Source: Microplitis mediator (lineage: Eukaryota > Arthropoda > Insecta > Hymenoptera > Braconidae). Taken from it: a stretch of 64,000 bases of DNA. Under the pieces are notes generated by a model. The model had not been told where the DNA came from and did no database searches. It was given only the letters and a program-made list of their open reading frames with translations. Both the position numbers and the translations under genes were made by a program. How positions within the stretch are numbered: the stretch's first letter is position 1; every line of letters begins with the position of its first letter. Below, in pieces: positions 23,031 through 35,315 of the stretch. The stretch spans positions 8,432,001 to 8,496,000 of the forward strand of contig NC_079970.1 of the NCBI RefSeq assembly GCF_029852145.1, given 5' to 3'.

Positions 23031-23839
23031 CATTTAACAGCTTTTTGATTATACACTTAATTATAATTCTTATACTTTTCACTGAAATCAAAATAAACAT
23101 ACTCGATTGTTTATTTACGTTTATAACAGTGCGTACTTCAACCTCCAACTGTCAATTCATAAGGGAGCTGCCATTTTTTAATGCTTGCTCACCCTCTACG
23201 GTATAATTCAACGCACTAAAAAAATTTGAGTTTCCAAATAATTTCTAATCTTCAAAATGGAGAAAATTTTGTCTCTATCTCAGTCAAATATTGATTCATT
23301 TATTGAATGATAATAAATAAACTTCTTTGTCATAAAAATTAAAATCAGAATATATTCGATTTCAATAATTTTTTTTTATTGTTTATAGATCAATTAATTT
23401 TTAATATTAAAATCAAATACAAGTTTAGTTACTCTAAAAATTGATCTAATTCTATTCTTTTTAAACTCGTAAGCAGCAAAAACTTTTGTAACATTTTACA
23501 TCTTATTAGACTCGGCTTTACCCTATGAAAGATTTATCGTTTTTTATTGTCTGTTTTTATTTTATCAATAATCTTATACGTAGAAAAGTATTTTCGCATT
23601 TTTTTTTGAGCTCATATGAAATCATCAATTTTTCAAGTACCTTAATAAGAGAAATTCCTATAAAATAGTATCATTGTTAGACATATATAGTTATGCATGG
23701 TATTTAAGTGTACTGTGAAAAAATACAGATAATAACATGATATATTTTACCATGAAAACTAGTTGTCAAGACTTTCAGCGTTGACCGGACATGACCCTTT
23801 TACCATCAACATGCGATGAATCGTATCAAGTAAGCTTTG

Positions 23840-23914
<75 letters not shown>

Positions 23915-25951
23915 AAATACTAGTGAATAGTGGTCGAAGCTATAAATTTTATTTACTGACTTTCAAATGGTAAAATTGCTTTATATTGTACGAGCATATA
24001 GTGCTCGTCTGTAAAGAAATTTAAAAAAAGAAAAAAATAGTTAATCCAGTTATATGAGATTTTGAAAACTTACTTTTCTGTTTTAATTTTTTTTATTTGC
24101 AAACGTCAATCTCACATAGTAGTAAGGTTTGAGTTACGGTCGGCCAACTACGTCTGAGAAACTTGAACTACTTCCGCATCGAACGCCGTTCAAGACAAAC
24201 GTGTGGCCTGGAAAAGTGAGTTTAGTGACTCTCTGCCCCCGTTCATCTTAATTCGTTCTCTACACTTATATTTTTTTTAACCTTTCTACTGCAGCTATAC
24301 TTTGAGTATAATCTCTAGATATTGTTCTAATGTAAAATATTTTACTGTAAAGAATAAGTACTGTTGGCTTTGCATTATAGTACATCGAATAGTGCATTAT
24401 AGTATAACTAATTTGCTTTGATTAAACATTAAAAATTTGGTCGTAAAAATATTTTGTAAGAACCATAAATTAATATTAAATATTGACAACAAATTGCAAA
24501 ATTTGAATATGTAAGAAAGTATTCAATAATAGCTTCCAAAGAGCGTCATTATGAGCTAATTATGCCACGCTGGTGGAAAACCTAGAATTCTGCATTGCCT
24601 CTTTTATTATAGTAAACCGGTCGATAAATGGCCACCTAGGGTTCGCTTTACACGCATAATAAAACAGGATAACCGTGCATGCGTTGAATAATAGTTTACA
24701 AAACTACAAGTGTGAATATTAAAGTGTACTAAAACTCTTAACTAAAGTAACGAATGATGGACATAAGCAAAAACAAAAAATAAATAGAGGGAAAATATAC
24801 AGACAATAGGGTAAAAATCAATGGTTTCTCATCAAAGCAACTCAACCATAACTTTGTCTCTGACTCTCAAATGTCAATACCTAGGATGCTTGCGAGACCA
24901 TACTCCCACGCAATATATATGTATATATAGATATCTCTACCTAACATACTTTTATTTCTATCTCTACCGCAGTGGCTGTACAGTTTTGCATTCGATGATA
25001 TTTCGAGAGAAATGTAGAATATTCTCGGTTTCTCAGTCGAATGCAAATAAAACGAATACAAAGTTATTGTGATATTGAGTTTTCATATATTTAAAAGAAA
25101 AAATTTCTAGGTATTTTATTCTTTATAATGTTAAATTTTTATGTCATTTATAAATATTTTGATTTGACTTATAACTTTTTTTCTTTCAAAACAATCGATT
25201 CATTTAGAATTTAGCAAAACGGAAAAATTCCATTACTCGTTTTGCGAATCCTATAAGTATTTATTTTTGAAACGCATCCGAAACTATAAATAAATACATT
25301 GTTTTTTATTAATATTTATAATAAGTACATACTTACTAATAAACAAATAATTCGGGTATAGATTGGAAATTTGTAACGACTTCATAGAAATTCTGAAAAG
25401 CCTTTCACACATAAAAAGATGTAATAAATGGATAATTTTCAACCAAATGTTAATTTCCAAATAAAAAAAATTAATGAAAACCCAAATTAACCGAGAAACC
25501 GGATATTCTGTTTTTTCCGATTCATAATGTGGTAAATATAATTATAGTTTATCCTAAGTATATTTATTATTGTGAAATATTCTGCAATTTTGGTAAAATA
25601 TACAATATTAAATGTAGAATATAATTATGTATAAATTACTATAATTAAACGAAAATCGAGAAAATCATTATGAAACATTATTCAGCATAATAATCTCGAA
25701 ATAATTGTGTGTATTACAGATATAAAATACGTATCGCGTGTTTGAAACTACACGTCAAAAATACGATGTAGATATGCAAGTAGATATAATTTTATTTTTA
25801 CGTCAATTGTTAAATATAAAGCTTAATAATTTTTATAAAAATAAGACAAATCAAATATATTCAAATGTATTAAAATGTTTCATTTCGTTTTTAGAATTCA
25901 TCGTATTCTATTTATATAAACTTCATGAATAATCGCATCCTATAACTTGTA
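23031..25951. other. Intronic sequence
   Basis: AT-rich with a TA array at 23842-23911. Less AT-rich patches at 24120-24250 (cggccaactacgtctgagaa) and 24560-24690 show no supported frame or RNA fold. They may be regulatory or old repeats. Confidence 0.5.
23842..23911. repeat. (TA)n microsatellite
   Basis: A perfect TA array of about 35 units. Confidence 0.95.
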
Positions 25952-26367
25952 TACACGGAAAAAAAAATAGGCGCTGCAACAGGATTTTCATGTGGAATGA
26001 ATAGGATAAGGAACAAGTTTCATGTACTAATTTTTTTGTCCGTATAATGAAACTTCCAAATTTAAAAAAAAATCCAAAGTTTGGAAAAAATAAAAATTTG
26101 TTTTCGAAGTTGTTTTTTTTTTTAATTGAAATTTTTTCAAATTTAGAAATTTCATTATACGGACAAAAAAATTAGTACATGAAACTTGTTCCTTATCCTA
26201 TTTATTCTACAGGAAAAATCCTGTTGCTGTCACATAAAAATCCTGTTGCTGCAACAGGATTTTGTCCTGTTGCTCCCACAGGATGTGTCCTGTTGCTGTA
26301 ACATGATAATCCTGTTGCTCCCACAAGACTGCATCCTGTTGCAGCACCTTTTTTTTTTTTCCGTGTA
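25952..26367. mobile_element. Word-repeat foldback element, word CCTGTTGC
   Basis: The TIR TACACGGAAAAAAAAA pairs with the complement of ttttttttccgtgta. The right arm repeats aatcctgttgctgcaacag, tgtcctgttgctcccacagg and aagactgcatcctgttgca. The middle holds a near-perfect palindrome (about 25996-26070 against 26140-26212, ggataaggaacaagtttcat) that the 32.1 kb relative lacks. Confidence 0.85.
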
Positions 26368-26469
26368 GGATTATACTGTATACTTTCTTATATAGAAAAA
26401 ATTTATTGTAATATCACATTTTATCCTACGAAAAAGAAACTATAATAATCGATCAAACTGCATTTATAA

Positions 26470-27225
26470 TATATATACACCGTAAAAACAGTGGTGTTTA
26501 AATGAACTCACACTGGTGTAGGGGCGCCACTTAGCGGAGTTATCCAACTGGTGTTAAAACGGTGTACATGTGGAGTAAATTAGCTCTAATCGGAGTATGA
26601 GGATGTGGGTATAAATACTTTAAGAGCTGCAAAGCAGAAAAAAAAAAATAATAATAATTCTTCAAAATTACGAAATTATCGTGAATTGACATAAAAACTA
26701 TTTTATTTCCTAATAAAATAAATAATGTCACTTTTATTAAACAGAAAAATAGTATAGATTTTTGATCAGTTATCAAATTAAATATTTAGAAACAACATAA
26801 TTATTGTTTTTATTATAACTTTGATGTTTTTCGTAAGGTAATAACTGTTTTGAAGATTAAAAATTAATCATTCATAATTTTATTTTTTTTTCTCGCTGAT
26901 TTAGTTTCCAGAAAGACTTGAATCATAAAATATCTTTTTCTCATATTTTATACAACAACATTAGCATTAAGAATATTCTTTGGATTTCTCCATAGGTTGG
27001 TAAATCTGTCGTATCATTAATTTTTGAACCAATGAAAAATTTTTTTTATCTTTGAAATACAATCCGATTTTTGATACTCCGAAAATAAAACAGCTTTTTT
27101 TTACACCAGAAAAAATTTCAACGCCGCTACTGGTGTTATTTCAACAGCATTTTCGGGGTTAAATTTGACACCGAGAACTTTAACATCGGAGTAGTGTGGA
27201 CTTATGTCACTTTTTTACAGTGTAC
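26470..27225. mobile_element. Foldback element, ACACCGTAAAAA ends
   Basis: The left end tacaccgtaaaaacagtggt, followed by gtttaaatgaac and cactggtgta words, is answered at the right by actggtgttatttcaac, cgctactggtg and ttttttacagtgta. A partial inverted copy is at 300-618. There is no transposase; the 78-codon minus frame is a repeat shadow. Confidence 0.7.
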
Positions 27226-28426
27226 AATCAATTAGTATGCTATTTGTTATGACAACTGTGTGTTTAAAAAAAATTGCTTAATCATTTTAATAATTTAATT
27301 AATTAATTTAAAAATATACAGTGATACATTTTTTATGCGAGTAAGAAATAAATTGATTTATTTTTCCAATTAATATTTTATTACGGTCATTGAGTTCTAT
27401 ATTTATTTATAGATATTGTAAAAAGTGATACATAAACGAGAATATTTTTTATGTTGTGTTTGTTTCTACTTTCGTATATTTGTTTTTCACATATATTCTG
27501 ATCTATGTCTTTATTGTTTCCAGACAGAATATCTGATGAATGGAAATGAGATTACAACTGAAGTCAACGCAGGGCTTTATAACGTCTATATATTGTACAC
27601 ACATACATGTAAATATCCGCAAGTAGGTATATGCTATGTGTTTGAATAGATCTGAATCATTTGCTTACAAAACTGTACATAAATCTCTAAGGGTATGGTA
27701 ACATGCAAGCTATTTAATCTCATAACATGAAATAAAAAATTAACAGATTGATACTATCTAGAGTGATTAATTTTATTTTTACTCCATTTAAATAGTTAAT
27801 GTTTGATAAAATTTTTGATTTGGGTCAACCGGATATTTTCATTCTAAAATTAATACAACTTAAAAATTTTTCATATATTAGTATTGAAAGGATTCGAATT
27901 GTTAAAGTCATGAATAGTATTAATTAATATGGGGGATTATTGTCGAATAAATAAATTAATAAGCTTTTGTATGAAATGAAAAAATAATAACAATAAATTT
28001 GGAAAACGGTTAACCCAGTTCCGAAATGCCATTGTCTTTGAGCTCAAAGTAAAAAATATAAGTTATGTTTCAAACTTTTGTTCAACATTATTTAATAAAC
28101 CGGTAATACGCGTTTTTATCTTTGGACAAGATATCTTCAGGACCAAATATTCACTAAAGTATCTCTAAAGCTTCAAACTCTTGAACACGAAATTATTACT
28201 AAAAAAAAGTCATTAAAACATCCTTAGTATTGGCATAAAATTCAATTAATTTTGTACAATGATGTACATGTTTAATTATTACATTTTTAATTAATTCTTT
28301 ATAATCACAAGTTTTAAATAAATATATTTTAAATATATACAAAAAAAAAGTTTAAATTTGAAAATTTAACACTAATAAAATGAAAATAAATAAATTTAAC
28401 AATAATCAACTCTAACGTCAATATTT
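27226..28426. other. Intronic, no feature
   Basis: AT-rich sequence. Nothing recognisable apart from simple A/T runs. Confidence 0.5.
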
Positions 28427-28937
28427 TTACATTAAAAGTAATTTCGCAATGTTATTTAAGTATTGAAGTTGATTGTTACTATCATATTTACTAACAACAG
28501 TTTTCAAACGGTCATTATAATTACGACAAGCTTGACGTCGGTTAATAGCTATATCAAGTCCTGAATTTAACTGGGTAATCACCACATCTCAGTGTTTGTT
28601 AGTTCATCCTTCAATATATTTATAAATGAAGCGATTGCAGCATGGCAAATAGAGACTCGAGTGTTGAATCCATGATGCCAGCCTTTCATCAAATTATTTG
28701 ATCGTAAATCATCATTAATCACTGATAAGTAACAATTTCATCGTAAGCTAATATAACTTCATCTGATGGTATAAAGGCTAACACCATAAGTAAGCGAATG
28801 TTCCAAGCAAAAGTAACATCTGTATTATACATTCTCTTTAACCCTAATGATCGTATTTTTCGCCATATGCATTGTTCATAATGAAAATTACAACCTGTCA
28901 CTTTAGTACGAGGAAAAAATTTAAACCAATGAACCAA
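28427..28937 (-). pseudogene. MULE-type transposase fragment (decayed)
   Basis: The minus strand reads TKVTGCNFHYEQCIWRKIRS, then LGL and later NIRLLMVLAFIPSDEVILAY. After a one-base frame slip it reads DDLRSNNLMKGWHHGFNTRV, then SICHAAIASFINILKDEL, a stop, and LNSGLDIAINRRQACRNYND, then RLKTVVSKYD. The GC.FH..QC.WRKI.SLGL motif followed by a (R)NN..(E/K)GWH..F motif is characteristic of the C-terminal half of Mutator-like (MULE) transposases, often FLYWCH-associated in insects. The N-terminal half is missing, and there is at least one frameshift and one internal stop, so it is a dead relic. Cut-and-paste transposition would have been its role. Confidence 0.85.
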
Positions 28938-28945
28938 TTTAATTG

Positions 28946-31900
28946 AAACTCATAACAATTGAAAGAGCTTATCAGGATAAAGAGCTTAATAAATACTGAA
29001 ACTATTTGGAGCGTTCAGTTACGACTTGATTCAAGGCAACGTGAAATAGTTATTTTCGCAAGAATTTTATGTCTCTTGAACAAATGAACCGATTAAAATA
29101 TCTTGCCCCATTTGGCAGTTTTTTTTAAGCTTTGACCCCATAAGATTCCAGAATCTATGAGTACAGTAGTTTTGAAGTCACTAAAAATACACATAAATTC
29201 TCCGCAAAACTTTTATTTTACGGAAATACACACACACACACACAATAACAGCTAAAATCTGTTTTAAACCAGAGAACGGTGAAATTTAATGGGAACTCGA
29301 ATTTCAAAAATCTGTCAGGAAATTAAAAAAAAAGTCTTTAGTAATAAATATTATAAAAATAATTCAAGTATACACTTATGCTTCTGTACTTTCAAAATGA
29401 AATTAATTTATAAAAAATTACCATAATTATGTGCTCTTCAATCAAATTACTGCTCCTTTCTCATTTTTCATCATTTACCTACGCGTGGTCACAACATAAG
29501 GGAGATGATTCTGTATTATGCTAGGTGCGATGGCTTTCAAGTTAATTAAATGAACAAGATCACAGTGTGTTGGAGAGAGTAAACTTTGAAAGGATAGAAG
29601 AGGGTGCTGTTCTGCAAAGGTCAAGTAGTCTCTATGGCTATAATAGTACACTGTGTATCCTGGAAAAGACCAAGCAAGAGGACAAGCCGACGACTTGCTA
29701 CTTCTATTACTACCACTGTCTACTTGCAGAGAAATGACATTGAACATTAAACGTCGATGGAACGGCAACTGAAGCACTTAGTCTTCTAAATCTGATTATG
29801 TCATTCACTATAATATATATGCATGATCGATTGGTTCTACTCTAAGAGATGGCGCTTGATAACTAGCGCCTCTCGTAGTTACTCATCATTACATATGTTC
29901 CAATAGATAATAATACCAACGTGTATTATTCTACTACGTGTCTGAGGTGAAGTATACGCCACATACACACCTAATTGACGAGTCTCATTCATCATATACC
30001 TAGACAAAACGCCACTCATTCCACAATCTTTTTTTCCATCTCTCCTTTACTCATTCACACATTGTAAAAAATATTCATCGATTGTAAATAATACCATCAT
30101 TTATACATAATCATTTTCTCTTACACGTAATAAAGTCTCATTTTTTAGTATTACTCAACTAAGTAAGGAGTTATTGATTCTAATCTTAATTCGTTGCTAA
30201 ATAAATCACGATAGTAATGCTGAAAGGCAATATATTTTGAGATACACCTTTTTGGTATTAGTAACGCGATATATTTATATAAATAATGAATATTTACATT
30301 TATCTGATTGTAGCAATTTTTTAAATTTTTGACCACCTTTCTTATTCGAAATTTTCAGGCATGAATATATCATTAATGACGAATTAGTTTAGTACACAAA
30401 GCATAAAGAGCAACACAAAAATGCGACGAACAAAATAAGACTAATCTAGTGTTAGGGTAATGTAATAGTAATCACTCTTTGATCATAAATAGTTACTATA
30501 AAATTTTATCCCAAATTACTTTTCGTTCACTATTCTTTTTAGTGCACTAGTACGTCACTACATTGGACACCATGTGATATATACCTCATTCAAACGTAAA
30601 AGGATTGCTTTGATATGCAAATCCTACAAAATACCATCAAAAAAGAATAAAAAAATTTTTCACTTCAAAAATATGATGAACTTTATTAAGCAAAAAATAA
30701 ATAAAACTGAAAATTTCGTGAATGTATAAATAATTCATTAACTAATTAATAACGTGGATTATTAAAAACTAAAAATACACAGCCATTAATTTATTAAATT
30801 AGTTATTAGTTATTAGCTTATTAGCTTTTGAACCAACAGTGTGAGTTCTCTGCTACTTGATACGAAACTCAATTAATGAATGAATAAACTGAACATCAGC
30901 AATAAGGCACCTAACTTAAATGAACAATTCGATGAGAATTGTCGAAGCATAGGTGAAATGAGCATTTGAATTTAGCATATTATATACATTGCGAACCTCG
31001 TTTGCGTTTCCTTACTTAATCTTATTGTTTTATGAAAGCGATGGTGCTTGCTTTTGAAGGGTTCAAAGTTTCCAAACAGGAACATTGTCGAGTGATAAAC
31101 TTTTGACTATAAACTTTAAATCCCGAGAGATCTTCAAATAGAACATAACAAAAGTTTCTAATAAGACTTGACTCTTTTAATCGATTACAATTATAAAGCT
31201 CGAGTTAATTAATTTTTTTTGAATTTGTTAAATACAATCATTGGGTTTTATGTTATCAATTATTATATTATTAAAGTCGATGAGTGTATCAAACAATAAA
31301 TGATATTTTTTAGTTTAAGTCAGTACAAGTAATTTCCTTTTTTTTTCTTCTTGCTTTAATGACAAAATACATAAGTAAATATATAATTTTTTTAAAATAT
31401 ATAAAACTATTATTAGAAATTTAATTAAAAAAATTTTTGTTAAACTTATCGCTCAATTATTTTAGTATCTCGATATTATAAATTTTATATATTATTCTTT
31501 CTGATCTGATAATAGTATGACAAGCTTTAAGTTGCGTGATTATGAGATTGATGTTTATGTCATTTATATTTAACTGTCAAATGATTTATTTATAAGTAAA
31601 CAATAACTTTCGAAAAAAATAAGCGATCGACATAATTATTTTTTTTCATTAATGTTGGATTTTTGAGGAATAGAATTTCACTGAAAATTACTATTCAAAT
31701 CTTTTTAGTTGATTCTTAATTAATAAAAATAACTTGAAACCGATACCGTAACAATAAATCTGACATGATTACTTTCAACTTCTCGATAAGAAAATTAAAA
31801 ATTTTCAAAAAATTAAACTTATTGTTCCGATTTTCGAAAATAGAGTTCACTTCAAATATCAACGTTTTGAGGTCAATGGAAATTATTTTATCTTTGGGAT

Positions 31901-32108
31901 ATTGTCCTAATGTCTGTATGTATTTATGTATATATATGCATAAATGTATGTACGTATCTATATAGAAATAGTCTATAACTTTTGAAAGAATCGACCCAAG
32001 ATGACTTCGGGTGATTCCCCATTTTAGCATAGTATTTATTATTATGTTGACCTAGGAATTTTTTTTATGTAAACATACTCTTTCAAAATGAATCGGTGAA
32101 AAATACTG
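28946..32108. other. Intronic sequence, no confirmed gene
   Basis: A short AC array lies at 29227-29245. A less AT-rich segment at 29480-29780 carries a 100-codon minus frame (MLQLPFHRRLMFNVISLQVD) of no known family and may be a non-coding exon or regulatory block. At 31780-32030 a fragment of the cttcccgc family is visible (gttccgattttcgaaaatag). The rest is AT-rich. Confidence 0.45.
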
Positions 32109-32664
32109 CACGGAAAAAAATAAATAGTAAATGCAACATGATGCAGTCTTGGTACATAAACATGATGAAATCACGTTGCATCCACATGATTTGTCATGTT
32201 TCGGCTACATGATAATCATGTTGCGGTAACATGAGAAAATCATGTGGATGCAACATGATTTTCATGTAGCCTTAATAGCATAAAATTAAGCTGCAACAAC
32301 TAAATATTTATGCTCCAGAAAAATTATTTATTATCAAGCACCAATCAAGCAAAAAATCGATTTTTTGAAAATCCTGACTACCCCTAACCCCTTATGCAAA
32401 AATTATCATTTACAAATGATATAATTTGATAATGTTCCCTAATTTTCATCTGCAATATTATAAATCCGAAAAAATCTAGTTGCTTGATAATAAATAATTT
32501 TTCTAAAACAAATATTTAGTTGTTCCAGCTTAATTTTATGCTATTAAGGCTACATGAAAATCATGTTGCTGCCACATGATTTTCTCATGTTACCGCAACA
32601 TGATTATCATGTTTATTTACCAAGACTGCATCATGTTGCATTTACTATTTATTTTTTTTCCGTG
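32109..32664. mobile_element. Word-repeat foldback element, word CATGTTGC
   Basis: CACGGAAAAAAATAAATAGT ... complement at 32640-32664. The two arms (32109-32330 and 32505-32664) are nearly perfect inverted repeats full of catgttgc/gcaacatg words, joined by a spacer of about 170 bases. Arm ends carry aagactgcatcatgttgca, matching the 25.9 kb element apart from the word. Confidence 0.9.
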
Positions 32665-32689
32665 TGGGAATCAGGGAATATTCATTGAG

Positions 32690-32945
32690 AAATAGTCCTA
32701 ATCCAAGTATACCACTGATTAAATAATTTTTTCTATGTTAACATTCGAATGATTTCTATAGTGATACAGGAATACTTGCTATGTAGCTATAGGCATTATT
32801 TCTATGTTAATAAAGGGATTATTCTTATGTTAACACAAAAATAATTCTTAGATTAATACAAGTATAATACCTGTGTTTACTATAGAAATTATTTCTATGC
32901 TAACATACCAATAGTTACTATATTCATTTAATAATTTTTCCTACA
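32690..32945. mobile_element. Word-repeat element, word CTATGTTAACATAG
   Basis: Repeated ttctatgttaacattcga, ctatgtagctatagg, ttatgttaacacaaa and ctatgctaacatacc. It lies immediately beside the 32.1 kb element. The word is related to that of the 51.07 kb element. Confidence 0.55.
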
Positions 32946-33179
32946 TCCTTTCAATAAAAATAAATATTTTTGAGCTTATACAATCAGAAAATGCAATTTT
33001 TAAAATTAGTTTTTTTTTATTTTGAGCTCAAAAAACAGAAAGTTTTGGTACAATATAACGAAGATGCAACGAATAAACGTAAACTAACATTTATAAAAAT
33101 TAAAAAAAAAAAAATCAAATTCAACTAGATAATCAAGCATACTACACTACAAAGAGTTTATTGAACGCAACTTTTGGTA

Positions 33180-33508
33180 TGAGTTAGACAAATAATAAAT
33201 GGTGTCGTGACTCGTTAGTGTCACTGGGTAGGATAGAGGAGTTAAAGCATAGACAAGAGTACGTACAATGTAGTACAGAGACACGATTGTCTACTGCTCA
33301 GTCCAGTTACATTAGCTACACTAGTATGTTGGTGTAGTTTAGTGTAATATGTTACATACAGATACACCGTTGAATTGCATATCGACCTAGAGTTGCTTGG
33401 AAGTGTGCGCTAACATACGTGCGCAAAGCTCATACGCAATAGAGAGCAGCATGTGTCACAAGCAAATGGTGACGTAGACATCTCGATATTCTGCAGACCG
33501 AATATATA
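33180..33508. other. Unique, less AT-rich intronic segment
   Basis: Balanced composition (gtgtcgtgactcgttagtgt; ctaacatacgtgcgcaaagc) without a frame. It continues at 35316-35560 on the other side of the element at 33509. It is possibly an intronic regulatory block disrupted by that insertion. Confidence 0.35.
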
Positions 33509-35315
33509 CACAGAAAAAAAAAAATCTTGACTCAAGAAAATTTTTCTTCAACCAAGAAATTTTTCAGCGAGTGGAATGAAAACCGGAAATTTCTTGAACG
33601 AAGTGAAATAATTTCTTGAATTTTAAATCTTCAATTAAGAAAAAAAATTTTTAAGCCAATACATATTTCATACTTGGTCCAATAATTGAATTACTTGTTT
33701 TAAAAACTTGCAGTTTTTAGTTTAATAATAATTTTTCTTAACCTGAGTATGTTACTTACTTAAACCAAGAAATAAAAATATTTAGTTCGAGAAAGTTATA
33801 CACTTAATTAAAGAACTATGATGTTTTGAAACAATAAACGGTACGAACTCGAACTAAAAATAAAGGGAGTTGATTTAAGAAATTTAAACTCTTGGTTAGA
33901 GTATAGTGTACTTTCTCTGACCAATCACATGAAAAATTTCAAACCAAGATTACTAGAGTCTCAAGCCAAGAAAGTTTTCTCTTGGATTCTCACTCATAGG
34001 TGCTCCCTCCTTCGCACCCGAAGGAATGAATACTCCCCACTCTCTCTCTTTCTCACTAGCGCAGCAAATGGATTTTGAGTTCACCTTTTTATTTTAAATA
34101 AATTAAAAATTAAATAACCAAATTATATTATTATAATAAATTAATTGATTGATGTAATTAAATAATATTGAATAATTTCTCAATTTTTTTTGTAATTTAA
34201 TTTGTTTTTTTTTTTTTTAACTTTTTTATATTTATGTCGAAATTCATTTATGAACGAATCATACAATCCGTTCAGTATTTTGGTAAAATGTCAAAACTAA
34301 CATTTTTCTAAATTATTGGCGATAACATTTGTAATATTAATTCTGGGTTTAGGATTTAAAAATGTGATTGACCATAAGCCAGTGTGGTTCAGTATATGTG
34401 GGCAAAGTAAACGTAGCCTAGCAAAGGCTGGGATGGCTTAGTTGGTAAAGCTCTCGCGTGACGCCGAATCGATCTGGGTTCGATTCCTCGGTTAAGCGAT
34501 AATTGTTTTTTCTCAATTTGTTTAAATATTTAACTTATTGCGAAACTTGCCCATCCCTTATAAATGCTTCTGATACAGTATTTATTTGCTTCACAGCATT
34601 GTTTGTAATATTTAAACAAAAAAAAAAATTGTTCATTAAAAAAATGAAACAAAAAAAAAAATAAAATTTTTTAGCTCGATAGATTTATTTGCTTAATTAA
34701 AGAAATTAATTTCTTGGCTGAAAATTTTTTTTTTGTTTGCGACAAATAAAAAAATTCTTGGCCCAAGAAAGTTTCTTTTTGGTTTAAAAAATTTTTTTTC
34801 TTAGTACAAAAACTTTTTTTTTTAGCTCAAGACATTGTTTCTTGACTCAATAAGGTAACAGTCTTTGCACAAGAAACAAATTTCTCGAGTTAAAAAAAAA
34901 CTTTCTTGGCCCGAGAAAATAATGCTTTAAACCAAGAACAAACTTTCTTGGCCCAAGAAAGTTTGTTCTTGGTTTAAGACATTATTTTTCATGGTTCAAA
35001 AACTTTTTCGTGTCAGCTCAAGATATTTTTTCTTGACTTAAAAACGTAACAATTTTCAGCCAAAAAAAAAATTTGTTGAATTGAAAAAAAAATCTTCTCG
35101 AACCAAAAAAAAAATTTTTGGAACCAAGAAAGTTTTTTCTTGGTTTAAAGAATTTATTTTTTAGACTAAGAAAATTATGTCTTCCGCGAAGGAAATAATT
35201 TCTTGATCCAAATAATTTTTTTACTTCAATAAAGTAAGAAATTTCGCTTGGTTCAAGAAAAAAATTTCGAAGACATTTTGTTTCTTGTTTCAAGATTTCC
35301 TTTTTTTCTGTGTAT
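33509..35315. mobile_element. Large foldback element, TACACAGAAAA ends, word CAAGAAA
   Basis: The termini TACACAGAAAAAAAAAAA and the complement of ttttttctgtgta match those of the small elements at 20.3 and 51.5 kb. Arms of about 450 and 630 bases repeat cttggcccaagaaagttt and aaccaagaaa. The core (34000-34680) holds unrelated sequence including a tRNA-like unit. No transposase. Confidence 0.75.
34427..34500 (+). ncRNA. tRNA-derived unit with intact pol III A and B boxes
   Basis: TGGCTTAGTTGG (34434-34445) matches the A box (TRGCNNAGTNGG), and GGTTCGATTCC (34477-34487) matches the B box exactly, at about 32 bases spacing. The D arm pairs (GCTT...AAGC), but the anticodon and T stems and the acceptor do not pair, so it is not a working tRNA gene. 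It is a tRNA-derived SINE head or pseudogene that may still be transcribed by pol III. Confidence 0.65.

Noticed and set aside
34427..34500. Functional tRNA gene
   Set aside because: A and B boxes are present, but the acceptor, anticodon and T stems do not pair.
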